A DNA stretch of 64,000 nt from Streptomyces tsukubensis (GTDB taxonomy: Bacteria; Actinomycetota; Actinomycetes; Streptomycetales; Streptomycetaceae), in NCBI RefSeq assembly GCF_009296025.1, contig NZ_CP045178.1, forward strand, positions 4,464,001-4,528,000, given 5' to 3'. A model generated the notes under the pieces. The model worked only from the letters and a program-made list of their open reading frames with translations, was not told the DNA's origin and did not search any database. This document shows, one piece after another, positions 34,076 through 44,329 of this stretch. Numbering within the stretch: the stretch's first letter is position 1; every line of letters starts with the position of its first letter. The position numbers and the translations under genes are program-made.

Positions 34076-34094
34076 TCCGGACCGGCTGCTCCAG

Positions 34095-34140
34095 GAAGCG
34101 GCGGTCACCAGGCGGTCACACGCCGGGTGACCGCCGCTTC
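34095..34140 (+). terminator. Terminator of the small secreted protein gene
   Basis: Perfect 15-bp arms (34095-34109, 34126-34140) with a 16-nt loop. Confidence 0.75.
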
Positions 34141-34402
34141 TCGCGTTTTCCGGCACAAGGGGACGCTGTTCGCCGCTGTTCGCTCCAGCGGGAGCCGCGC
34201 GAGCCGCACGCGTGGTCGCGTCTTAGTACCTGAACAAGTCCCAGGGCCCCACAGGGCGACGGGCGGGGCGCCGCGTGGGATCAGGCGCCATGTGTGGCGC
34301 AGGGTAAAACGCGCTGCGGCCCGACCCCTTGGAGAGGAGCCGGGCCGCGTGGCGGTCACGGGGGCGCTGCTTCGCCGGGGCGAACCGCTTCGTCGGTGCG
34401 AG

Positions 34403-36700
34403 TCACTTCACCGGTTCGGGCTCCGGCGCGTTCTCGGGCTCGTCGGCGTCCGCGGGGGGCGGGTCGTCCGGTGTCTTGACCGAGTCGAGCAGCAGTTGTG
34501 CCACGTCGACCACTTGGAGATCCGCCTTCACCTGGGCGGCGTCCGCGTCCGCGCCCTCGGCCGCGGCCTTCTTGCCGTTGACCGAGTCGGTCAGCATGAC
34601 GAGGCAGAAGGGGCAGGCGGTGGAGATGATGTCCGGATTGAGGGACAGCGCCTCGTCGACGCGTTCGTTGTTGACGCGCTTGCCGATGCGCTCCTCCATC
34701 CACATCCGGGCGCCGCCCGCGCCGCAGCAGAAACCGCGCTCCTTGTGGCGGTGCATTTCCTCGTTCCTGAGCCCGGGGACCTTCGCGATGATCTCGCGCG
34801 GAGGTGTGTAGACCTTGTTGTGCCGGCCCAGGTAGCAGGGGTCGTGGTAGGTGATCAGGCCCTCGACCGGGGTGACGGGGACGAGCTTGCCCTCGTCGAC
34901 GAGGTGCTGGAGCAGCTGGGTGTGGTGGATGACCTCGTACTCGCCGCCGAGCTGCGGGTATTCGTTGGCGATGGTGTTGAAGCAGTGCGGGCAGGTCGCG
35001 ACGATCTTCTTCGACGACTTGGGCTTCTTCGTCTCGGGATCGTCGTCGTCCTCGCCGTACGCCATGTTCAGCATGGCCACGTTCTCCTGGCCCAGCTGCT
35101 GGAAGAGCGGCTCGTTGCCGAGGCGGCGGGCGGAGTCACCGGTGCACTTCTCGTCGCCGCCCATGATCGCGAACTTGACGCCCGCGATGTGGAGCAGCTC
35201 GGCGAAGGCCTTGGTGGTCTTCTTCGCGCGGTCCTCCAGGGCTCCGGCGCAGCCGACCCAGTAGAGGTAGTCGACGTCCTGGAGGTCCTCGACGTCCTTG
35301 CCGACTACGGGGACGTCGAAATCGACCTCCTTGGCCCATTCGAGGCGCTGCTTCTTGGCGAGCCCCCAAGGGTTGCCCTTCTTCTCCAGGTTCTTCAGCA
35401 TCGTGCCCGCCTCGCTGGGGAAGCTGGACTCGATCATCACCTGGTAGCGGCGCATGTCGACGATGTGGTCGATGTGCTCGATGTCGACGGGGCACTGTTC
35501 GACACAGGCGCCGCAGGTGGTGCAGGACCAGAGGACATCGGGGTCGATGACGCCGTTCTCCTCCAGTGTGCCGATGAGGGGGCGTTCGGCCTCGGCGAGG
35601 GCGGCGGCCGGCACGTCGGCGAGCTGCTCCGCGGTGGCTTTCTCCTCGCCCTCCGCGTTCTTGCCGCCGCCCGCGAGGAGGTAGGGGGCCTTCGCGTGCG
35701 CGTGGTCGCGCAGCGACATGATCAGCAGCTTCGGCGAGAGCGGCTTGCCCGTGTTCCACGCCGGGCACTGCGACTGGCAGCGTCCGCACTCGGTGCAGGT
35801 GGAGAAGTCGAGCAGGCCCTTCCAGGAGAACTGTTCGACCTGCGAGACACCGAAGACGTCGTCCTCGCCCGGGTCCTCGAAGTCGATCTCCTTGCCCGCG
35901 GAGACCATCGGCTGGAGCGCGCCGAGGGCGGTGGAGCCGTCCGACTCGCGCTTGAACCAGATGTTGGGGAACGCCAGGAAACGGTGCCAGGCGACGCCCA
36001 TGTTGGTGTTCAGACCAACGGTGATGGCCCAGATCATCGTGGCGCCGAGCTTGATCATGGCGACCAGGTAGACGAGGGTCTGCAACGTGCTGAGGTCGAG
36101 CCCGCGGACCGCCGCGACCAGCGGGTAGGAGACCCAGTAGGCCGCTTCGTAGCCCTCCACGTGGTGCAGGGCGCCCTCCAGGCCGCGCAGCGCGAGGACG
36201 GCGAGGCCGATGATCAGGATGATGTACTCGACGAAGTACGCCTGGCCGAGTTTGGAGCCGGTGAAGCGGGACTTGCGGCCGGCTCGCGACGGCAGGTTGA
36301 GCAGCCTGATCGCCATCAGCACGAGGATGCCGAGTGTGGTGCCGAGCGCGATGAACTCGACGTAGACCTCGTAGGGCACCCAGGTGCCGATCCAGGGCAG
36401 GATCCAGTCGGCTTTGAAGAGCTGGCCGTAGGCGTTGATGATCGTCAGACCGAGCGTCAGGAATCCGACGGCGACGAACCAGTGGGCGACGCCGACGACC
36501 CCCCAGCGGTTCATCCGGGTGTGGCCGACGAATTCCTTGGTCAGCGTGATACTGCGCTGCTTCGGATCGTCGGTGCGGCTGCCTGCGGGGACCGGCGCGC
36601 CGAGGGTGATGAACCGGTAGATCTGTGCGACCGCTCGGGCGATGAGCGCGACGCCGACCACGGTCAGGACCAGCGACACGATGATCGCGGCGAGTTGCAT
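34403..36700 (-). CDS. Membrane-bound (Fe-S) oxidoreductase with CCG domains
   Basis: This encodes 765 residues. The N-terminal 280 residues contain about six membrane helices, including the NarI-like arrangement from IIVSLVLTVVGVALIARAV to TLVYLVAMIKLGATMIWA. Then come two 4Fe-4S motifs (CTECGRCQSQCP, CTTCGACVEQCP). Then cysteine-rich CCG domains as in heterodisulfide reductase HdrD and GlpC-type subunits (WVGCAGAL, TCPHCFNTIANEY, YHDPCYLGRHNKVY, FCCGAGGARMW, TACPFCLVMLTD). The C-terminus is acidic. It probably transfers electrons between a cytoplasmic donor and the quinone pool; the substrate is unknown. It is divergent from dnaK. Confidence 0.85.
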   Translation of the reverse strand: MQLAAIIVSLVLTVVGVALIARAVAQIYRFITLGAPVPAGSRTDDPKQRSITLTKEFVGHTRMNRWGVVGVAHWFVAVGFLTLGLTIINAYGQLFKADWILPWIGTWVPYEVYVEFIALGTTLGILVLMAIRLLNLPSRAGRKSRFTGSKLGQAYFVEYIILIIGLAVLALRGLEGALHHVEGYEAAYWVSYPLVAAVRGLDLSTLQTLVYLVAMIKLGATMIWAITVGLNTNMGVAWHRFLAFPNIWFKRESDGSTALGALQPMVSAGKEIDFEDPGEDDVFGVSQVEQFSWKGLLDFSTCTECGRCQSQCPAWNTGKPLSPKLLIMSLRDHAHAKAPYLLAGGGKNAEGEEKATAEQLADVPAAALAEAERPLIGTLEENGVIDPDVLWSCTTCGACVEQCPVDIEHIDHIVDMRRYQVMIESSFPSEAGTMLKNLEKKGNPWGLAKKQRLEWAKEVDFDVPVVGKDVEDLQDVDYLYWVGCAGALEDRAKKTTKAFAELLHIAGVKFAIMGGDEKCTGDSARRLGNEPLFQQLGQENVAMLNMAYGEDDDDPETKKPKSSKKIVATCPHCFNTIANEYPQLGGEYEVIHHTQLLQHLVDEGKLVPVTPVEGLITYHDPCYLGRHNKVYTPPREIIAKVPGLRNEEMHRHKERGFCCGAGGARMWMEERIGKRVNNERVDEALSLNPDIISTACPFCLVMLTDSVNGKKAAAEGADADAAQVKADLQVVDVAQLLLDSVKTPDDPPPADADEPENAPEPEPVK

Positions 36701-37071
36701 GAGGGCTCCTCGGGCCTGCGAGGGAGGGCTTACTAAGCGGTAACTTATCGATTTCGTCTGAGAGTACCCAGTGGTGCCGCCGCACTGTAACCAGGAGTGC
36801 GGTGATCTGTGTCGCTCGGGCGGGCGCCGCGGCCGATCCCCGATCTTTCGCCGCAGGTCCCTGATCTTTCCCCGTGTGGGGGTGGGCAGGCGTATTGGGG
36901 TCGCTTCGGTCGGCGTTTCGGCCGCTGTTCCGTGCGCCTGCCCCGTTTTGCCCCGCCGCCGCCCCGCTGTTCCGTCGTCGTTCCGCCGTCGTTCCGGGCT
37001 CTTGTTGGCGGCGTGTCCGGATGCCCCCTATGGTCGTGAGGGGCGGGGTTGCGCGTAAGGGCGAGATAAGA
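36701..37071. other. Divergent intergenic region upstream of dnaK
   Basis: No gene is supported. Short degenerate repeats are present (for example TTCCGTCGTCGTTCCGCCG around 36969) but no clear structure. The HspR-type operators follow at 37072-37144. Confidence 0.4.
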
Positions 37072-37092
37072 CTTGAGCCTCCATGGCTCAGG
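37072..37092 (+). promoter_or_regulatory. Degenerate HAIR-like element (upstream)
   Basis: CTTGAGC-N7-GCTCAGG resembles the HspR consensus CTTGAGT-N7-ACTCAAG, with a weak second half. It lies 52 bp upstream of the better copy. HspR is known to bind several related inverted repeats before dnaK in Streptomyces. Confidence 0.55.
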
Positions 37093-37123
37093 TCTGTTGA
37101 CTCGGACGCATCCGTGATGCATC

Positions 37124-39701
<2,578 letters not shown>

Positions 39702-39815
39702 CGTGACAGGCATCAGCCCGGTCGGGTCCACGGACCCGGCCGGGCCGCCGGTAGAACCGGCGCGGGCCACCACCCGCCGTCGGCGAGTGGGGCTACGGAA
39801 GGAGGGACGTCGGGG

Positions 39816-41018
39816 ATGAGCACGAAGGACTTCATCGAGAAGGACTATTACAAGGTCCTCGGCGTACCCAAGGACGCCACCGAGGCCGAGATCAAGAAGG
39901 CCTACCGGAAACTCGCACGCGAGAACCACCCGGACGCCAACACGGGCAACACCAAGGCCGAGGAGCGCTTCAAGGAGATCTCCGAGGCGAACGACGTGCT
40001 CGGCGACGCCAAGAAGCGCAAGGAGTACGACGAGGCGCGCAGCCTCTTCGGCAACGGTGGGTTCAGGCCCGGCGGCCAGGCGGGCGGTTCCGGGGGCAAC
40101 TTCAACTTCGACCTGGGCGACCTCTTCGGAGGTGGCGCGCCCGGCGGAGCAGGAGGTGCCGGCGGGGCGGGCGGCTTCGGCGGCGGTCTCGGGGACGTCT
40201 TCGGGGGCCTGTTCAACCGTGGCGGTGGCGGTGCCCAGGGCACCCGCACCCAGCCGCGCCGTGGCCAGGACATCGAGTCCGAGGTCACGCTGAGTTTCAC
40301 CGAGGCGGTCGACGGCGCGACCGTGCCGCTCCGGATGTCCAGTCAGGCGCCGTGCAAGGCGTGTTCGGGGACCGGCGACAAGAACGGCACACCGCGCGTG
40401 TGCCCGACCTGTGTCGGCACCGGGCAGGTCTCGCGGGGCGGCGGTGGCGGCTTCTCGCTCACCGACCCCTGTGTGGACTGCAAGGGCCGCGGCCTGATCG
40501 CGCAGGACCCCTGTGAGGTCTGCAAGGGCAGTGGCCGGGCGAAGTCGTCCCGCACCATGCAGGTGCGGATTCCGGCGGGGGTCTCCGACAGCCAGCGGAT
40601 CAGGTTGCGAGGCAAGGGCACGCCGGGCGAGCGCGGCGGACCCGCGGGTGACCTGTACGTCGTCGTCCACGTCGACTCCCATCCGGTCTTCGGCCGCAAG
40701 GGCGACAACCTCACCGTGACGGTGCCCGTCACCTTCCCGGAGGCGGCGCTCGGCGGCGAGGTGAAGGTGCCGACCCTGGGCGGTCCGGCGGTCACCCTGA
40801 AGCTGCCGGCGGGCACACCCAACGGGCGCACGATGCGCGCACGCGGCAAGGGCGCGGTCCGTAAGGACGGCACCCGGGGCGATCTGCTGGTCACCGTTGA
40901 GGTCATGGTGCCGAAAGACCTTGACGGGCAGGCGCGTGAGGCGCTGGAGTCGTATCGCGACGCCACCGCGGAGGAGGACCCGCGGGCGGAACTGTTCCAG
41001 GCCGCGAAGGGAGCATGA
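39816..41018 (+). CDS. dnaJ: Co-chaperone DnaJ (Hsp40)
   Basis: This encodes 400 residues. The J domain (about 8-75) has [20 protein letters not shown]; the HPD loop reads [10 protein letters not shown] Gly/Phe-rich linker follows ([19 protein letters not shown]). The zinc-binding domain has four CxxCxGxG-type repeats ([39 protein letters not shown]). The C-terminal client-binding domains complete the protein. The gap after grpE is 114 bp. Its stop overlaps the hspR ATG. Confidence 0.97.
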   Translation: MSTKDFIEKDYYKVLGVPKDATEAEIKKAYRKLARENHPDANTGNTKAEERFKEISEANDVLGDAKKRKEYDEARSLFGNGGFRPGGQAGGSGGNFNFDLGDLFGGGAPGGAGGAGGAGGFGGGLGDVFGGLFNRGGGGAQGTRTQPRRGQDIESEVTLSFTEAVDGATVPLRMSSQAPCKACSGTGDKNGTPRVCPTCVGTGQVSRGGGGGFSLTDPCVDCKGRGLIAQDPCEVCKGSGRAKSSRTMQVRIPAGVSDSQRIRLRGKGTPGERGGPAGDLYVVVHVDSHPVFGRKGDNLTVTVPVTFPEAALGGEVKVPTLGGPAVTLKLPAGTPNGRTMRARGKGAVRKDGTRGDLLVTVEVMVPKDLDGQAREALESYRDATAEEDPRAELFQAAKGA

Positions 41019-41473
41019 GGATGGACGGCCGACGCAGAAACCCGTACGAGCTGACCGAGGAAACCCCGGTCTACGTCATTTCCGTCGCCGCCCAGCTCTC
41101 AGGTCTGCATCCGCAGACGCTGCGTCAGTACGACCGGCTAGGCCTTGTCTCCCCCGACCGCACCCCCGGCCGGGGGCGGCGCTACTCGGCCCGTGACATC
41201 GAGCTCCTGCGTCAGGTGCAGGAGTTGTCGCAGGACGAGGGCATCAATCTCGCCGGTATCAAGCGGATCATCGAGCTGGAGAACCAGGTCACCGCGTTGG
41301 AGCAGCACATCGCCGATCTGACGGCGGCGGTGGACGGTGCGGCGGCGGCCATGAGCCAGCGCGAGGCGCAGGTGCACGCCTCGTACCGCAGGGACCTCGT
41401 GCCGTACCAGGAAGTGCAGCGGACGAGTGCGCTGGTGGTGTGGCGGCCGAAGCGGTCGTCGACGGACCAGTAG
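41015..41473 (+). CDS. hspR: Heat-shock repressor HspR (MerR family)
   Basis: This encodes 152 residues. The MerR winged helix-turn-helix is [20 protein letters not shown], then [22 protein letters not shown] coiled-coil dimer helix follows ([20 protein letters not shown]). It binds HAIR sequences; one lies before dnaK (37124-37144) and one before clpB (44208-44228) in this window. ATGA overlap with dnaJ puts the repressor in the operon it controls. Confidence 0.97.
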   Translation: MRMDGRRRNPYELTEETPVYVISVAAQLSGLHPQTLRQYDRLGLVSPDRTPGRGRRYSARDIELLRQVQELSQDEGINLAGIKRIIELENQVTALEQHIADLTAAVDGAAAAMSQREAQVHASYRRDLVPYQEVQRTSALVVWRPKRSSTDQ

Positions 41474-41495
41474 CGGGCGCGGTGGGTAGGTGAGT

Positions 41496-41525
41496 GAGGG
41501 CCGGGAGCACCAGCTCCCGGCCCTC
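41496..41525 (+). terminator. Terminator of the dnaK operon
   Basis: Perfect 13-bp arms GAGGGCCGGGAGC and GCTCCCGGCCCTC with an ACCA loop, 22 bp after the hspR stop. Confidence 0.85.
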
Positions 41526-41648
41526 GGACGTACTGTGGGCGCCCAAGGGGGCCTCCGGGACACGAGGCCTCATCCACGGGCCCTCGGCCCTCTGCCCTCA
41601 GCCCTCTGCCCTCAGCCTCACGGCTCTCATGGCGCTCGGCCATCGGCT

Positions 41649-41733
41649 CTCACCGCTCTCAGCAGCGGCTCTCGCCGATCTCGGCCGCGGGCCCTCACCG
41701 CTCTCAGCAGCGGCTCTCGCCGATCTCGGCCGC
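41649..41733. repeat. Two perfect 40-bp direct repeats, 45-bp period
   Basis: The copies at 41649-41688 and 41694-41733 are identical over 40 bp. Shorter degenerate CTCTCAG/CCCTCAG units lie on both sides. They sit between the convergent hspR and LuxR genes. Confidence 0.85.
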
Positions 41734-41751
41734 CGGCCCTCGCCGCCCCTC

Positions 41752-42735
41752 TCAGCTGCGGATGTCCAGGATTCCTGAGCGGGCGATCAGGTAGCCGAGT
41801 TGGGCGCGGCTGCCGCTGCCCAGGGCGGCGGCGAGTTTGGCGATGTGCGCCCGGCAGGTGCGGACGTTCATCCCGAGGCGTCGCGCTATCGCCTCGTCGA
41901 CGTGGCCTTCGACGAGGAGCCGTGCGATGGACCGTTGGATACCGGTGATGCCGTCGGTGGACGGCGCGTAGGGCGGGGCCTCCAGCAGCGGTACCGCGCG
42001 GGACCAGAACTGTTCGAAGACACGGGCGAGGTACTCGACGATGCCGGGGTGGCGCAGTTCGAGGGCGACGCTCCGGTCGTCACGCGCGGGGATGAAGGCC
42101 ACGGACCGGTCGAAGATCATGAGCCGTTCCGTCAGCTCCTCCAGCGTGCGGATCTCGACCGAGTTGTGGCCCATGCGCTCCGCGTAGGCGAACGTTCCCT
42201 GATTGTGCCGGGCGGTGTGCTGGTACAGGGTGCGCATGGTGACGCCCCGGTCGGTGAATTCGCGGGCGCCCTCGACGGCCCTGACGAGAACGTCCTCGTC
42301 CCTGCTGCCGCCCGGCTGGATGGTCAGCACCTCGCGGGAGCACTCGGCCGACGCCAGCCCGATGGCCGCGTTGATGCGTCCGAATCCCTCCAGGACGGTG
42401 ATGGCGTGCGTGACCGCGGACTCCTGGGTGCTGAGCGCGAGAAATGGCTCAAAAGAATCTGCCAGAGCGACGGCCAGGCGCCGTTTCTCCTGAATCTCCT
42501 GTTCGATCGGCCGCATCCGGCGGGCCAGGGCGAGGCTCGGAGGTACAGCTCGGAGCCACTGTGGGTCGTCCGGATCGGGATGGAGCAGGGCCATTTCCGT
42601 GAGGCAGGGGACGATTTCGGCGTCCGCTCGGGCCACCCTGCCCGACCGTACGGCGCTGGCGTAAATCAGCTGTCCCTCTTCGCACAGCTCGACGCCTGGG
42701 TGAGGATGTGACGGAAATGCGCGGATCGCGGTCAT
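41752..42735 (-). CDS. LuxR-type regulator with large N-terminal domain
   Basis: This encodes 327 residues. The C-terminal helix-turn-helix (about 262-322) is of the LuxR/NarL type: ITGIQRSIARLLVEGHVDEA, IARRLGMNVRTCRAHIAKLA, ALGSGSRAQLGYLIARSGIL. The N-terminal 250 residues include a coiled helix (ARRMRPIEQEIQEKRRLAVA) and a segment resembling the phospholipase-D-like/TrmB-type sensor found in Streptomyces orphan LuxR regulators (RGVTMRTLYQHTA, FAYAERMGHNSVEIRTLEEL). There is no receiver domain. It is divergent from the secreted DIIWD-repeat gene and is its likely regulator. Confidence 0.8.
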   Translation of the reverse strand: MTAIRAFPSHPHPGVELCEEGQLIYASAVRSGRVARADAEIVPCLTEMALLHPDPDDPQWLRAVPPSLALARRMRPIEQEIQEKRRLAVALADSFEPFLALSTQESAVTHAITVLEGFGRINAAIGLASAECSREVLTIQPGGSRDEDVLVRAVEGAREFTDRGVTMRTLYQHTARHNQGTFAYAERMGHNSVEIRTLEELTERLMIFDRSVAFIPARDDRSVALELRHPGIVEYLARVFEQFWSRAVPLLEAPPYAPSTDGITGIQRSIARLLVEGHVDEAIARRLGMNVRTCRAHIAKLAAALGSGSRAQLGYLIARSGILDIRS

Positions 42736-42866
42736 AAATCCACCCCCCAGGGTCCTGTACGTGCAGGAACATGATGCATCGTTCCGGTGGCGTTGATGTG
42801 TTGCTATGCGCCATCGTCATTCCGGACGGGGGAGAGGATGACCGGGAAGTGAGGACGAAGCCGCTT

Positions 42867-43310
42867 ATGGGCAAGAGAACGCTCCACACGGCGCGCGCCA
42901 TGGCCTTCTCCGCTGGGATCGCGTTGAGTGCGGTCACCGCACTCGGCTTCACCGCTCACGCGGTGACCGCGGATGGACATGCGGCGGACGTACGGGCAGC
43001 ATCGCCTATGCACGTGATCAAGGACTCGACGTTCCAGGCTGTGTCCTCGTCGGACATCATCTGGGACTCGGCTCCGAGGGTCTCGCCCGCGGACATCATC
43101 TGGGACTCGGCTCCGAAGGTGTCGCCGGGCGACATCATCTGGGACTCGGTCCCCAGGGTCGTGCCCGCGTCGGACATCATCTGGGACGTGGCACCCAAGG
43201 CCGTTCCCGCGTCCGACATCATTTGGGACTCGGTCCCGACGGTCTCATCCGCGGACATCATCTGGGACTCTCCCCGTCCGCACTCGGCTCAGGACAGTGC
43301 TCTGGCATGA
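42867..43310 (+). CDS. Secreted protein with six DIIWD repeats (possible multi-copy peptide precursor)
   Basis: This encodes 147 residues from the ATG at 42867; an in-frame GTG at 42849 is an alternative start. Residues 1-33 form a Sec signal peptide: MGKRTLHTARAMAFSAGIAL, a hydrophobic core, then FTAHA before the probable cleavage site. Six units follow, with DIIWD at 63, 76, 89, 103, 117 and 130, spaced 13 or 14 residues, each of the form DIIWDSAPRVSPA. The linkers are Pro/Ser/Val-rich with one Arg or Lys in the first four. I recognise no family. Its stop overlaps the next ATG (ATGA). A repeat structure with basic linker residues suggests processing into small peptides, or a repetitive surface ligand. 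Confidence 0.75.
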   Translation: MGKRTLHTARAMAFSAGIALSAVTALGFTAHAVTADGHAADVRAASPMHVIKDSTFQAVSSSDIIWDSAPRVSPADIIWDSAPKVSPGDIIWDSVPRVVPASDIIWDVAPKAVPASDIIWDSVPTVSSADIIWDSPRPHSAQDSALA

Positions 43311-43627
43311 CGATCCCACCTGACGACAGGACCTTCCGGCGCGAGATGGCGACCGCCTACCGCTCCGGATGGCACATCATCGATCTGGTCACGGCGATTC
43401 CCCACGAAGGTGACTCGCTCATGGTCACCCTCTTCGGGGAGCCGATCGTCGTCGTGCGGGACGGGGATGACGACGTCAGGGCCTACCGATGCCTTCGTCG
43501 CCCACGTGGCGCGCCGCAGCCCGTGCGGTGTGTCGTGCGATACGGAATGGTTTTTGTGAATCTCGACCAGCGCGACCACCGGCTCGTCGAGGAGGAACAC
43601 ATCGCGGCCACCCCCCGCAGTGCCTGA
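43307..43627 (+). CDS. Small Rieske-domain-derived protein lacking the cluster ligands
   Basis: This encodes 106 residues, translationally coupled to the DIIWD-repeat gene. GWHIIDLVTAI, SLMVTLFGEPIVVVRDGDDDV and RYGMVFVNLDQ resemble the N-terminal beta-domain of Rieske non-heme oxygenases. At the cluster site the usual C-x-H reads CLRRPRGAP and the second C-x2-H is missing. It therefore cannot hold a standard 2Fe-2S Rieske cluster. It may be a binding protein derived from an oxygenase, or a relic. Its strict pairing with the secreted repeat protein is the main clue to function. Confidence 0.6.
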   Translation: MTIPPDDRTFRREMATAYRSGWHIIDLVTAIPHEGDSLMVTLFGEPIVVVRDGDDDVRAYRCLRRPRGAPQPVRCVVRYGMVFVNLDQRDHRLVEEEHIAATPRSA

Positions 43628-43908
43628 CGCGATTCCCCCGTCGTAGTAGATCGCGTCGGCACTTCCCCCAGTAGCGGCGCCGTTGAGGACCTGAACCCGA
43701 CGGCGCCGCTGCCTTGTCCGGAGCATGGAGGTCCCCCCGCCTCCGTGCTCCGGACGCCGTTAAGGCGTCACGGCCGCGGCCTCTACCTCCGGAGGCCGTG
43801 GCCGTACGTCTTTCCGTGCGTCTTCCGCGCGCCTTTCTGTGCGCGCGTGCGCCTGCGTGCCTGTGTGCGTGCGCCTGGCCTGTGTGTGCGTCTGTAACGC
43901 CGTGCTTC
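43628..43908. other. Intergenic, GC-rich, with an imperfect palindrome
   Basis: There is no supported gene. An imperfect inverted repeat (ACGGCCGCGGCCTC and GGAGGCCGTGGCCGT, about 43770-43805) could terminate the preceding operon. Confidence 0.4.
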
Positions 43909-43940
43909 GCGCGGCCCCGGTGAATGGCCCGGGGCCGCGC
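43909..43940. terminator. Strong hairpin
   Basis: Perfect 12-bp arms GCGCGGCCCCGG and CCGGGGCCGCGC with an 8-nt loop, followed by TTCTCT. It lies in the intergenic region before clpB. Confidence 0.75.
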
Positions 43941-44207
43941 TTCTCTCATGTGGGGGCATGTGGGGGCATGTGTGGGGCGGCTGTGTGCGATGGCTAGGGG
44001 CGTGGTCCCGGGGTGCGCGAGGGGCGTCCGCGCCGGAAGGTGGAGGCGGGGCGTGGCGACCGCGCCGGGCGCGGCGGCCGCGGTGCGGGGCCGGGCACGG
44101 GGCACCCGGACCAACAGGCGTCCCCGCGAAGGTGCCGGGCGGAGGGTGCGGGGCGGGTGTGCGCGAAAAGTTATCCACAGGGGTGGACGAGGGTTCGCCA
44201 CAGCTGC

Positions 44208-44228
44208 CTTGAGTGGAATAGACTCAAC
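44208..44228 (+). promoter_or_regulatory. HAIR operator of clpB
   Basis: CTTGAGT-N7-ACTCAAC differs from the HspR consensus by one base. It lies about 100 bp upstream of the clpB GTG, so clpB belongs to the HspR regulon together with the dnaK operon. Confidence 0.9.
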
Positions 44229-44329
44229 TTTGTGCAGGTTGGGTAAAGCAGTATTGGCCGTACGGGAGTGCGGACGAGGAAGTGCGGTATCGGCACTGTG
44301 CCGGGACGAAGCGAGGAGGAGACACCAGC

